Source: Aralia elata
Lineage: Eukaryota; Streptophyta; Magnoliopsida; Apiales; Araliaceae
Direction of reading: 5' to 3'
Assembly: GCA_034770075.1 (NCBI GenBank)
Contig: CM068388.1
Span: 65,892,889 to 65,956,888 of the forward strand
DNA: 64,000 nt
Every line of letters starts with the position of its first letter. The stretch's first letter is position 1. This document shows positions 29,631 through 41,886 of this stretch, piece after piece. Below the pieces are notes generated by a model. It made no database searches and was not told the origin of the DNA. It saw only the letters and a program-made list of their open reading frames with translations. A program made the position numbers and the translations under genes.

Positions 29631-30972
29631 ATACCGCCAAGAAGAGCTGGACGACCCCGTCAACAACCACCCCCTGAGGGGTCTACTAACAACAATAACA
29701 ATAATCCACCCGATGCTAGCCCAGTTCAGCAACTAGTGAACTTTTTGGCAGGAGCTTTTGCGAATCAACTGCAAGATCAAGCTTTTGCGAATCAACGACC
29801 TTTAAGGACTTAAAGGCCATTGGCCCCCCTAAGTTTAAAGGAACGATGAATCCAATAGAAGCACAAACTTGGGTAATGGAAATGAAAAAAGTTTTGATGT
29901 CGCTAGGGTTGGGAATGACCAGAAGACTGCCTTTGCAACTTTCATGTTAAAGTCGGAAGCTAGATACTGGTGGCAAGCCAACAAGATGAGAGCAGGAGAA
30001 GGTGTCATACCGTGGAATCGATTTAAGGAGATGTTCTTTGAAATGTATTTTTCGGCTAGTTCATAAAACCAGATGGAGGTTCAGTTTCTCGAACTTAAGC
30101 AAGGAACGATGACAGTGCCAGAATACGCGGCGAGATTCAATGAATTAGTGAGGTTTGCGCCATACCAAGTTAATACGGATGATAGAAAGGCTAGATGATT
30201 TAAGCAAGGATTGAAGCCTTGGCTTTACAGTAAGGTTTCTATGTTTTAACTCAACACATTTTCGGCGGTGTTAGAGAAAGCAATAATAGCTGAGGGAGGA
30301 AGTGATGCGTTGAACAAATACAATCAGGAGCAGAAAAAGAAAAGGAATGAGACTGAGAATAAGCCGAGTGGTAGCAACGGAGGAGGAAACCAGAAACGAA
30401 AATGGAACGATGGTAGTTCTATTGGAAGTCAGCAGAGTAACCAGAAGAAGAAAACCGAGGCTTGTGCAACTTGTGGTAAGAACCACGCGGGCGTGTGTCT
30501 GAAAGGGAAGAGAGTCTGTTATAACTGTGGGCAAGAGGGCCACATTGCTCCGAACTGCACTGCTCCAAAGAGGGGTGCCTGTTTCTCGTGCGGATCAAAA
30601 GACCATCTTACTCGTGATTGTCCAAGGAAGGCTGCTAGTGCAAGAAGTGGAGGCAAAGGAAACAACAGTGAAGGTGCATTAACTATATCTGGGCCAACTA
30701 CAACAAATCGCCCGACTGCTCACACTTTTAATATAACGGTCCAGGATGCGATTCAATCCAAGGAGGTGGTGGCAGGTATCGTACCAGTAAATAATTTGGA
30801 TGCATGCGTACTTTTTGATTTGGGTGCAACTTATTCTTTCATTTCTAATGATTTTGCTGAGAAATTAGAGTTACCCCGAGAAGAGTTAGACTTTCTCTTA
30901 AACATAGAGATTGCCAATAGGGAAGTAGTACCTGTAAGGTATATGTACAAAAATTGCGAGGTGGATTTATAG
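29631..30972 (+). pseudogene. Gag-protease of element G (Tekay/Del type)
   Basis: The start codon reads ATA. A Gln/Pro/Asn-rich N-terminus is followed by a frame break near 29800-29870, the gag core (ARYWWQANKM near 29960), and two zinc knuckles, CYNCGQEGHIAPNC near 30516 and CFSCGSKDHLTRDC near 30580, after a Cys-rich CATCGKNHAGVC segment. The protease motif is DLGATYSF near 30817 instead of DSGATxSF. Stops at about 30064, 30196 and 30247 are mostly of the CAA-to-TAA or CGA-to-TGA kind. Non-functional. Confidence 0.85.
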
Positions 30973-33765
30973 ATTGCCAAAAGAAGTGTGTAAACCTTAA
31001 GACTCCGTCTACGGTAGTATTTTATGGTAGCAAATCATCGAGGCAAACGACTGGTCTGACAATTATGCGGGTCGAGGAGTTACTAAAGCAAGGATGTGTA
31101 GGGTATTTAGCTCATGTGGTAGATACTCGAAAGACCGGTGCAAAATTAGAAGAAATACCAGTGGTAAGAGATTTTGTGGATGTTTTTCCGGATGATTTGC
31201 CGGGATTACCTCTAGATAGAGAAATTGAATTCATTATCGATTTAGTGCCCGGGACTACGCTTATATCGAAAGCTTCGTACCGAATGGCTCCAGTGGAGAT
31301 GAAGGAGTTGATGGTGCAACTGCATGAACTATTAGATAAGAAGTACATTCAACTGAGTGTTTCACCGTGGGGAGCGCCAGTGTTATTTGTCAAGAAGAAA
31401 GATGGCTCGATGCGTCTATGCATAGATTATCGTGAATTGAACAAGATTACAATCAAGAATAAATACCCGTTACCGAGAATTGACGATTTGTTCGATCAAC
31501 TAAAGGGTGCTACATATTTTTCAAAGATAGACTTAAGAAATGGTTACCATCAGCTAAAGGTGAGAAAGGAGGATATTCCAAAGACGGCGTTCAGAACTCG
31601 TTATGGTCACTACGAGTTTCTGGTAATGTCATTTGGTCTAACGAATGCACATGTGACATTCATGGACTTAATGAATAGGGTGTTTAAATCGTTTCTAGAC
31701 AATTTTGTGGTGGTGTTTATCGACGATATTTTGGTGTATTCTAAGTCACGAAAAGACCATGTGGAGCATCTGAGGCTAACTTTGGAGGCATTACAGAAAG
31801 AGAATCTTTATGCGAAGTTTTCAAAATGTGAATTTTAGTTGGATTGTGTTTAATTTCTTGGACATGTAATTGATAAAGATGGGATTTCGGTTGACCCGAC
31901 TAAAGTGAAAGCTGTAATAAATTGGGAGCAGCCGAAGACACCGTCAGAAGTGAGGAGTTTCTTAGGTTTGACAGGATATTATCGACGATTTATATAAGAT
32001 TTTTCTAGAATTGCCACTCCGTTGACAAATTTGACTAGGTAAGCGGTTAAGTTTGTCTGGACGGAGAAGTGCGAGGAAAGTTTTCAAGAATTGAAGAAGA
32101 GGTTAAGTACGACACATGTATTATCTTTGCCAGATAGTACAGGAAATTTTGTGGTTTACAATGACGCGTCGCATAAGGGCCTTAGCTGTGTGCTTATGCA
32201 GAACGACAAGGTTATTGCGTACCCCTCACGACAGCTGAAAGATTACGAGAAGGGGTACCCGACACATGACTTAGAATTGGCAGCGGTGGTGTTTGCTCTG
32301 AAGATTTGGAGGCACTATCTTTACGGTGAGAAGTGTGAGATTTACACGGATCATAAGAGTCTCAAGTACATTTTTACACAGAAGGACCTCTACATGCGAC
32401 AGAGGCGATGGTTAGAGCTGATTAAAGATTATGGCTGCGAAATTCTCTATCATCTAGGAAAGGCGAATGTCGTTGCCGATGCATTAAGCAGGAAGGGTCG
32501 AGAGAAACTTTTGTTATTGACTGCTCAAGAGGAACTTGTTAAACAAATGGCGAAGTTGGAATTAGAAGTGAAGTGTCAGCATGAATCAAAGGAGAAGTTA
32601 TTTCAGGTAGAGATTCGTCCGATGTTGCTGGACCTAATTAAAGAAGCTCAACTTCAGGATGCAGAGTGTGAGAAGATTAAGAAGGAAGTCTCTGAGGGAC
32701 AAGGTGGAAAGTTCAGTATTATATTAATGCCAAGGGATTACTCAGATTTGAACATCGAGTTTGGGTTCCATTGATACAGGATATTAGAAGGGAGATTTTA
32801 GATGAAGCTTACAATACACGTTACTTAGTTCACCTAGGAAGTACAAAAATGTATCAAGATCTTCGTCAACATTATTGGTGGTCAGGAATGAAGCGTGATG
32901 TAGCATAATGTGTTGCCAGATGTTTGACATGTCAGAAAGTGAAAGCTGAACATCAGCGACCCAATGGTTTGTTGCAGCCATTAGAAATACCAGAGTGGAA
33001 GTGGGAACACATAACGATGGATTTTATGGTAGGCTTGCTGACTACACATAAAGGTTTTGACGCGATTTGGGTAATTGTGGATAGACTGATGAAATCAACG
33101 CATTTCTTACCAATCAAGATTAGATTCAACCTAGATCAGTTAGCAAAATTATACATTAAAGAAATTGTTTCGCGGCACGGTGTTCCACTGTCTATTGTGT
33201 CTGATCGAGATTCGAGATTTACGTCGAAATTTTTGGAAGCGTCTGCAAGAATGCTTGGGAACTCAGTTGAGAATGAGCACTGCGTATCATCCTCAAACTG
33301 ATGGTCAGAGCGAAAGATAGATTCAAACCTTGGAGGATATGTTACGCGCCTGTGTCATGGATTTCAAGGGAAGCTGGGATGATCACTTACCGTTGGTCGA
33401 GTTTGATTACAACAATAGTTACCATGCGAGTATTGGCATGCCGCCATATGAAGCGTTGTATGGACGGAAATGTAGAACTCCACTATGTTGAGACGAGGTT
33501 GGTGAAAGGCAACTGCTAGGACCAGAACTGGTACACCAAACTGCAGAGATCGTGAAAGTTATAAGAGCGCGATTATTAGCTGCTCAAGACAGACAGAAGA
33601 AGTATGTCGATCAACATCGTTAGAACCGAGAATTTGAGGTGGGAAGCTTCGTTTGTTTGAAAGTTTCACCCTGGAAAGGGAAAATTCATTTTGAAAAGAA
33701 GGGTAAGCTTAGTTCAAGATTTATTGGACCTTTTGAAGTACTGCGGCGAGTTGTTTAATCCTAGT
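30973..33765 (+). pseudogene. Pol of element G (Tekay/Del type), chromodomain lost
   Basis: Reverse transcriptase is recognisable at about 31170-31990 (PWGAPVLFVKKKDGSMR near 31366, catalytic FIDDILVYSK near 31718). RNase H follows at 32090-32500 and integrase at about 32800-33650 (zinc motif near 32830-32935, DFM and VSDRDSRF, then a frameshift near 33290). Stops at about 31836, 31850, 31996, 32040, 32906 and 33622. After the GPFEVL motif near 33735 the frame stops; the expected C-terminal chromodomain is absent and a 3' UTR/polypurine segment begins. Dead element. Confidence 0.88.
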
Positions 33766-33770
33766 TCTAT

Positions 33771-33875
33771 GATTCTGGGGACAGAATCCTTTTAAGAAGG
33801 GGAGAAAGGTGCGATCGAATTAAGTGTATTGTGCGTTGTGATTCTGAGGACCGAATCCTTGTAAGGAGGGAAGGA
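33771..33875 (+). repeat. Duplicated polypurine-tract segment of G
   Basis: GATTCTG(G/A)GGAC(A/C)GAATCCTT.TAAG.AGGG occurs at 33771-33805 and again at 33840-33872, about 69 bp apart. The second copy abuts the LTR and supplies the functional polypurine tract (AAGGAGGGAAGGA). Confidence 0.75.
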
Positions 33876-34366
33876 TGTAACAATCCGGAATTTTGTATTA
33901 TTTAAAAATATGCATTGAAGTTGAATAAATGTTTTTAATTGATTTTATTGGTTTAAATTAACAAGTGATGGAATTGTTTTATTTAGATGTGTTTTAATTA
34001 AATTTATGTTGGTGTTTTTTATAAACTAAATGAGTTAATTAAATTAAAAGAGTTGTTGGTAATTATAGTGCTAATATTCTAGTTTAATTTAATAATTAAA
34101 TTAGAAAGGTGATGATTTATTAAATTAGAATAGTAATTTATTTGTTAAATTAATGTGTTATGTTAATTGAATTATTTAATAAAAGTAAGTGTGACATGTG
34201 ACTATATAATAAGAGAATATAAAAATAACTTAGTAGGTGATTAAATTAGCTTTACCAAACATAGCCTTGTGGCCTTTGGTTTATTAAGCTGGCAAAACCT
34301 TTTTATTTTTATAACTGATAAAATGAATTGCGTGAATTATTATGCCATCAGTTGAGTTTACGTGGT
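33876..34366 (+). repeat. Element G 3' LTR, first part
   Basis: Aligns with 7634-8124; about a dozen differences seen in 490 bp. Interrupted after 34366 by solo LTR S1, with GTGGT (34362-34366) duplicated at 37569-37573. Confidence 0.9.
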
Positions 34367-34527
34367 TGTAATACCTAAGAATTTTGTAAATAAATTTTGT
34401 AATAAAAAATGAGAATGTTTTAAAAATTGGTTGTGTGGACACATATATGCATATATGTTACCGTTAATTCAATGAAAATTTAATTAGGTATATGACAATT
34501 GAGAAGTCTAGTAATAAGACTAAATCA

Positions 34528-34655
34528 CTATTCACATAAGTACTATTCACGTAGGTACTATTCATGTGATCACTATTCACGTATGCACTATTCACGTGAT
34601 CACTATTCACGTGAGTACTATTCACGCGATCACTATTCACGTGGGGACTATTCAC
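34528..34655. repeat. ACTATTCACGTGATC short repeats
   Basis: About eight tandem units of 15-16 bp with core (T)ACTATTCACGTxx in S1. A looser version (TACTATTCATACGAAA) occurs at 34918-34985. Several units contain CACGTG or ACGTGA, a G-box-like core. Short open frames through it are repeat artefacts. Confidence 0.8.
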
Positions 34656-35552
34656 GATAAAAACACTTTTATATTTTCTTCGATTTTCGTATTACATCAT
34701 AGCGTTTATATGAGGTCACAAGATGTAATATCTAATAGAAATTCACAAAAGAAAAGAATTAATTTTTTTGGGCTAATCGATCAAAATACGGAAGTTAATT
34801 GAGTATAATACGAAATATTATGCGAGTAAAATACAAGTATAATATGAAATATTATACGAGTAGAATGCAAGAATAATACGAGCTGGACACGAAAATTATA
34901 CGGTATAAATACGAAATTACTATTCATACGAAAGTACTATTCATATGAAAGTACTATTCATACGAAAATACTATTCATTTATACGAAAAGTCGAACTTGG
35001 AGAAAAAGTTAACTAACTAAATTATTTAGCAAATAAGTAAAGAAAAACTAAATTAAACTAATTAAACCCTAATTAAGGGTTAAGTTAGATTAGTTTAAGG
35101 GGGTCAATCTTCGTGATATATAATCAACCAATCATAACAAAAAATGATGTAAGCATGATATAGCATGACATAAGGCTCAAGAAGCACAAAAGATGATGTA
35201 AGCATGATGTGGCATGACATAAGGCCCAAAGAAACACAACGATGATGTCACCATAATGATGTCACAAGTACTAAGGTGTAATTAATGAGGTACCAAAGTG
35301 TAATAAGCCAGCCCTTAATGTGCAATTAATGAAACTTGGTTTTTCTATAAATAGAGAGTTCTCCATTCATTATTTTCATACATTTCAAGAGTTAGTTACT
35401 CTACACAAATAATTTGAGAGCTATAGTGAGAGAAATAATAATATATAGATATATATTACTTCGAAGCATAAAAGTGTTACGCGATTGGAAGTAAAGCTAG
35501 CAACTACAAGAGGTATTATTCTAGTGGTTATTATTTTCATTCTTCTATATAT

Positions 35553-36125
35553 TTATAAGCAGTTATAATGCCCAAATTATTTTAAGTAAATAGTACAAAA
35601 GTTCTATTTACAAGCAGTTATAATGCCCAAATTATTTTAAGTAAATAGTACAAAAGTCCTATTTATAAGCAGTTATAATGCGCAAATTATTTGAAGTAAA
35701 TAGTACAAAAGTTCTATTTACAAGCAGTTATAATGCCCAAATTATTTTAAGTAAATAGTACAAAAGTCCTATTTACAAGCAGTTATAATGCTCAAATTAG
35801 TTTAAGTAAATAGTAAAAAAGTTCTATTTACAAGCAGTTATAATGCCCAAATTATTTTAAATAAATAGTACAAAAGTCCTATTTAAAAGCAGTTATAATG
35901 CCCAAAATATTTTAAGTAAATAGTATAAAAGTCCTATTTACAAGCAGTGATAATGTCCGATTTTTCTTAAATATAGTTTATGAATATTCATTTTATAAAC
36001 AGTTATTATGTTCGATTTTCTTCAAGTATTTATCTGATGAATATTCATTGTATAAGCAGTTATACTGCTGAAATTATTTCATGTATAGTAGAATGAGTCT
36101 TATTTATAAGCGGTTATAATGACCG
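35553..36125. repeat. 55-bp tandem repeats in S1
   Basis: AGTTATAATG recurs at 35561, 35616, 35671, 35726, 35781, 35836 and 35891, with AGTGATAATG at 35946, exactly every 55 bp. Three more degenerate units reach about 36125. The unit is AGCAGTTATAATGCCC followed by AAATTATTTTAAGTAAATAG and a short C/T-rich end. Confidence 0.95.
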
Positions 36126-37568
36126 AAATAAAATTAAAAAAAAATTAAAAAATAATGTGGGTGAAAGGTTATATTTCAAATAAAAAGAAATATATTAAAG
36201 TGTTTAGTAAAGGAAGTGTTTTATTAAAGCTGAATTATGACTAATTGGTTATTCAACGTGACTTAAATGTGTAGGTCACTTGAAGGATAAGTTAATAACG
36301 TTATATTTAAACGACATAACAGGCAAGTATCCTAACTTCATTCGATTTCTATATTGAATGTAAGTTTCCTAACTTGTGCAATTATTATTCCGTACAAGTT
36401 CTTATGATGATGATGTTATAACTTACACAAGTTTACATATTGTGCAAGTCTCCTTTATTGTTGAATTATAAATTATTTAATTAATGATAGATGCTAGTAT
36501 TCGTACTTATGTACATTAAAAGCATTGTTTCGTTATCGAATTTCTTATGTTATTAAAGTTCTTAATATTCATGAACTGTTGAATACATGCGTCGAAGCCA
36601 ATTGTTCCGGCTAGACAATATTGATGTGCGATGATATATTATTGAATCCGTTCAAATCATATATGTTATTTAAAGTCAAACCAATCCAAATTGCTTTGGT
36701 GCGGACTCGTGGTATAAAACTGAGATGAACAACCCTGAAAAAGGGATAACAGATGTCGGGCATATAGTCCCATTTATGCTTAGACGTTAAAAATTTATAT
36801 ATGTGCACAATATATGGTACGATAGGTTGATCCCCTAAAGTACCTGCGGAGGATGTTTGTCGGTCTTTGTGGTTGATATTCGTCCTGATGGTTTTATTTG
36901 TTCAAGGTATTTATTACCGCTCAGTACGATGGTAACAACTTGAAATCTCATTATTTCTTGTTATTCAAATACTTCTCAACTTTATTCCAATTGTTGAAGT
37001 TCAAATGTAGATAATCCTTTTTCTTGATGTTCGATGTTAAACTCTCATATTACTTGCTCGGCAATTTGTGCTCAATCTTGCTTAAACCTAATATTTGCAG
37101 CTAAACATGAAAAAGTCGAAGGCTCGGGCAAGAATAAAGGGACCGGAAAGATGGATGAATAGGAAGCATGTTATGCAATAATTAAATATTTATAATATTG
37201 TAATGAATTTGAAGGATTATATATATATGTATGTGTGTGTGTATTTGTTAAGGTTATAAGAACCTTGGGACTAGATGGAGATGTTTCTAGTAAAATATTT
37301 AAGTTATGATTATTTAGGTATGTGTATTGTTAAATTAGATTTAACATTATTGGCAATGTCTAGAATGTTCTATTGGCAATGTCTAGAATGTTCCGTCAAG
37401 GAAAGGAGTTATTTGCTTGCGCGCCGTTTATACGAAAAGCCTCCTCTTTCTTGAGAACTGCCTGGTTGCCAGTAGTGTGAGTTTAAAATTTATATATTTA
37501 GAAGAAGTTCAGGTTGAATAGTGAGCACCGGTCCACAATAGCTAGTACATGGATTTGGGGGCGTCACA

Positions 37569-39036
37569 GTGGTTTACTTTTTAAGCTCAAGAGTGAGGGG
37601 TTTTGAGAGAGCAAAAAATTAGAGAGGAGAGGAACTTGAGAGAAAATTGTACTAAAAATTCAGGGAATATTATTGGTGACAAAGTTTCTTAATCATCATC
37701 TTGCTAAGGTTTATCAAGGTATCAAAGGTATTATCAAACTTTAAAATTCATGTTCTTATTATGTTTTGGGTTTTATAAGAATTTTGATTTTAGTTGTTCA
37801 ATTTGATGGGAATGGAGTTATGTGTGTTGGTTTTCATGTATAATATATTAATTGTTGTTTCTAAACGATTTTGAGAAAATGAAATTCATAGAATCATGTT
37901 TTAAATGAAGGATTTTTGGTGTTCTTGAGTGTTCATAGCATATATATAAGAAATATATATTTCTGTGAGTCAAATTTAAGGTTTAATACTTGAAGGAATT
38001 TGCATATTGATTGTAGTTTATGAAACTATGTTTAGATACGAAGAAAACGCTATTTACATACTTTGAGTTTGCTAAGAATTAAGCCCGCAGTGATTTGTGC
38101 TATTAAATGTGTTGGTTTTTGGAAAAACTAAGAAAAAATTTGATTTAAATCCTTTGAGTTTTGTTGTTTTGTTTGTTTAAGGTTGTTGGAATTGGTATAT
38201 GGCTGCTTAGTAATGTTTCTAAGAGGTTTATGATAATTGGGTATGCTTGAATTGGTGTTTGATGCTAAAATTCGTGTTTTTGGGCTTGAGAATTCTGCAG
38301 TTCACGAACTGCAGAATTTGGAATTCAGGTTTACCGCCCGGCAGGCTTATTGCACTAGGTTTATCGCCTTGGTGGGAACCTCGCCCTGGCGGGGTATTTT
38401 GTGAAGGAAACTCCCGCCTTGGCGGGAAATGCAGAAAGTGACATTTTTTTTTCCTTTTCTTTTCGGTCATGTTATGTTATCCTATGCATATTTAAGGCTT
38501 AGACTAATGTATTAAATGAATACTAAGATACTGTGATGGATGGTAAGCATATACTTGATGATTATAAAATATAAAGTTGATGTACCTTAACTTAACGTTA
38601 AGTTCTAAGAATTCTTAAGTGTGATATTGATATAACTAAGCTTGTAACTTCTGAAGTGAGATTGATAATCAGAAAACAATTGAGATATTAAAATGAGGTT
38701 GGATGAGAGTGAATCTTGAAGTGTTGATGATATTGTAACTAATCATTGTTATTGCTATATAAACGGAATGTGTAGGTTGTTTAATGTACGTGATTTATAA
38801 TTAAGAAAAACTACGCACGATGCAAGTTTCTTACCCTTAACTCTTTTATGTTAAACAAGTTTCTAACTCTAAACTTACTTAACGCAAGTTCTTTATCGAT
38901 GTTCCTTCTTACAAGTTGTAATTGTGTTTTCCGTTGACATCATACAATGGTAGTCGTTCTATATATCATTACTTGAAGCTTGGTTAAATTGAAACCATTG
39001 TTTTAATACTTTGGATATACAATAGTTGTTTGTTGT
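37569..39036 (+). repeat. Element G 3' LTR, second part
   Basis: Resumes GTGGTTTACTTTTTAAGC and aligns with 8120-9550 plus 27430-27446, showing the uninterrupted A target GATAT at 39014-39018. Interrupted at 39037 by the LTR of C. The rest of G lies beyond C and outside the window. Confidence 0.88.
38419..38428 (+). promoter_or_regulatory. E2F-consensus site in the G 3' LTR
   Basis: TTGGCGGGAA fits the plant E2F consensus TTSSCGSSAA exactly and sits in a GC-rich cluster (38330-38430). The 5' LTR equivalent (8951-8962) has one mismatch. Confidence 0.45.
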
Positions 39037-40652
39037 TGTTGGGATATTTGTATGTATAACAAATATGACTCATACACGCAAGTGCACGTGATCCACAAGT
39101 AATATAAAGTAAGTAAAGTATCGATCCCACGAGGAATAGAATTGCATTTACGACTACAAACACCGATTTTATAATTATTTGGGTCTCTTTAAACGATTGA
39201 TTTCAATGATAGAATTATCTAATGATTACCAAAGAAACAAATAGAACAAATTATGATTGTATAAACACAGATTTTATGGGCTTGGGATTATAATTTCACT
39301 TATTGCAAACTTAAATTTCCATGCTTCCTATTGTTGCTAATTGATTATTATGGAATGTTGGTCGAGAACATGAATGTAAAATATGACCACCTCTCGATGT
39401 ATCATATTCATATCACACTAAATCCACAATTGATAGAATGAATGTGAACACCCTAGATGACTAACGCACTATATTTCTATGTGAGTTACAATCAAGAGGG
39501 TTTAAGTACAAGTTCTCAAATGGCCACATATGGTACTTCGGTATATCTCTATCCTAAGCACGAATCATAACTTCACGAGGAGTGTAAATACTATGAACAT
39601 ATGCTAGCATAATCAGATCTCAATTTATACTTCCTTTCTCAATTCCATATAAATTATCATAGTAATTGGTGATCAAGCAATTAAACATTAAGTATAAATT
39701 ATACTAGACATTCATTTCATAACCAACTAGCAATAATAAGGAAGCACTTCAATTTTCAGTAAAGCAAAAGATTCATTATAATCCCAAGAATTAAATTTAG
39801 TTCATAATGACAATAATAGAATTCATCATACACAATTGGTTCATCATCATAATTACAGAATAGGAAAAATTAATCACAAACAGAAAATAATAAAGCTCCC
39901 TGTTTCCGTTCTGCAACTTTTGATGATTTTTCAAGTTGTGTTGATTGTTGATTTCTTGCTCCCAAGCTTCAATTCAGCAACCATATAGCTCCATTCTTCA
40001 GTTCCACAGCAAAATTGAAGCTCAGCTGAATTGTTTTTATTTTAGAACTAATAATGCAGTAAACTAACTAATTTTCGTGAGGAAGGAACTCCCTCAAAAT
40101 TGAAGTTTCTATTTAATATATTACATGCTTAATTTGTCTTCTATTGACTTATTTTGATTCCTACTAATAAATTTTTAATCCACTAATCCCTCAAAATCTG
40201 GCATTGCATGATTTTATGGTAGTGCTGCTTCGCTGGCTGGAACGTGTCTGCATGGCTGGCTGGCGACAGGCGCAGCTGCGCCGGCATCCTTTGCAAAAGG
40301 GGCGCAGCTGCGCAGGGGAGCTTGGCAGGAACAGTATGGGCGCAGCTGCACCGGCCACAAGGCCAGGCAGGGCGCAGCTGCACCGGCTGCCAGTCTGCTG
40401 CTACACTGCTGTGCTTGATTTCTCGATTCTCGTGTCCTGTACAAGCAACAAATACTCATTTAGCTCCCAAACATCAAATGCATCATAATACGTGTCAAAT
40501 TAACCAAAAACCGTGCAAAAGCCATAGAATGCAAATAGTGAAATAATACCGAAAGAAAGGGAAAATGCATGAAAACATACTATGGAGCTACAAGTTAACC
40601 AACGAATGAAGTAAAATAGTATCTAATAAGTAGGTATAAAACCTACTTATCA
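39037..40652 (-). repeat. Element C 3' LTR (1616 bp)
   Basis: On the minus strand it starts TGATAAGTAGGTTTTATACC and ends ATATCCCAACA. 39206-40459 is about 98% identical to 61832-63042. It contains a palindrome cluster (40269-40382) and a TATA-like CTATTTAATATA (40109-40120). Confidence 0.88.
40269..40382 (-). promoter_or_regulatory. GGCGCAGCTGCGCC palindrome cluster in the C LTR
   Basis: Four boxes start at about 40269, 40301, 40339 and 40370, the last two with one base changed to GCAGCTGCACC. The other LTR has them near 62856, 62888, 62924 and 62956. The core CAGCTG is an E-box form. They lie about 150 bp upstream of the TATA-like box on the minus strand. Confidence 0.5.
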
Positions 40653-41797
40653 AATACCCCCAAACTGGAACCGTTGCTTGTCCTCAAGCAATTACAATGA
40701 TATGAATGCAAGCATGGATGAAATGCAATAATCAAAGAATGCACCATGATCCTCATCAATTAGTAAACAATCCAAATGATTTGCCTCAGAAGAACATAAT
40801 ACTACTAACCAGAACTTAGTTCATGTACCATGACAGTCATGCAAATCAAACCTTGTAGCGAGCGATAAAGTGTGTGTGTGTGTGTAATATTCATCAAACT
40901 TATAGTAACCCAAATGATTCTCATAATATGTTTCTTAGGGGAAAAATCGTATACTCAAACTTGCAACACAACAAATGGGGTAGATATAGTTAAGACAATG
41001 CTATGTCTAGATTGAGGACCGACTTAGAGGATATTCGGACTATGATACTTGGTTGTGCAATGCCTAGTTCCCTTAGGCTTTTCAATGATACCCCTGTAGC
41101 AAGCATTCGACCAACGACTCCCAAACCAATTGGTCATAGGGCGCTAGGTGTAGAGACATCCCCTAGGGCGTACTTACTCGAATATCAAAGGCCACAAAAC
41201 TAGGCTAACCAAGCATTTATTCAATATATATTATTTATTTTTTATTTTTTTCATATATCAACGAATGCGTTTTACGCTCCATTTCGTTGCTCAAATACTC
41301 CACTAAGTTTTCCCCCTAGCTTAGACATAAGTTGTCTCGGCTAACACTACCCACATTTGCTTATCTTTTATTAACACATCACTTTCCCTCCAGAACTCAA
41401 TTATGCGAATTTTTAAGTCACTAAGCAAGATAATTACTAAAGGCGTGCTAACCGGTGCTATCAGACTCAACAAAAGATAAGATTTGCAGAAAATCATGGC
41501 ATTCGACCCAAGTCTTAGCAATTAACAATGTACAAAAATTTTCATCACAAGCAAGTGAGGATGTTTACTAATCAAGATATTAGGATCATGAAACTAAATG
41601 ATATGATATGCATGAGAAATTCACCATTTTTTTAAATCCCAAATATTAATAAGAATTAACGAAAACAAGCAACTAAACTAACAAAACAAAAACAGTTAAT
41701 TAAAAGCATCACAAATAAATAACTAGGCAAGCCTAATACCCCCAAACTTAAAATATTCAATGTCCTCATTGGAGATAAAAGGGTAAAGAGTACTCCC
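40653..41797 (-). other. Element C 3' untranslated region with polypurine tracts
   Basis: The polypurine tract GTTTGGGGGTATT (minus strand, 40653-40665) abuts the 3' LTR. A second copy of the motif lies at 41738-41750, and a third precedes the downstream ORF's region at 58663-58675. A GT microsatellite is at about 40870-40886. No coding region recognised. Confidence 0.65.
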
Positions 41798-41886
41798 CTA
41801 AGAGTCATCCTCGGCACCGCCAGGCGGTGTGTCAGGCGGAGGATAAGGGATGCTGGCTCCGAAGGTGGGAAACTTGATGTGGACCC
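41798..41886 (-). pseudogene. C-terminal end of the element C downstream ORF
   Basis: The last ~28 codons, Pro- and Asp-rich, ending at stop TAG (41798-41800). The frame continues exactly from the part at 57017-58096 once element B and one copy of its GACCC target duplication are ignored. Confidence 0.85.

Larger units (their letters stand above)
34367..37568 (+). mobile_element. Solo LTR S1 (3202 bp), Tekay-related
   Basis: Starts TGTAATACCTAAGAATTTTG and ends GATTTGGGGGCGTCACA, flanked by the target duplication GTGGT. It has no coding region, so it is a solo LTR left by recombination between two LTRs. Start and end motifs and a TTTGGTGCGGACT...GAGATGAACAACCCT segment are shared with the LTR of G, so the elements are related. 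A likely TATA box, CTATAAATAGAGAG, lies at about 35346-35359. Confidence 0.88.

Noticed and set aside
40183..40546. Ala/Cys-rich frames over the palindrome cluster (also 58276-58635 and 62774-63091)
   Set aside because: GC-rich palindromes keep several frames open; they are in LTR or promoter sequence and have no domain.
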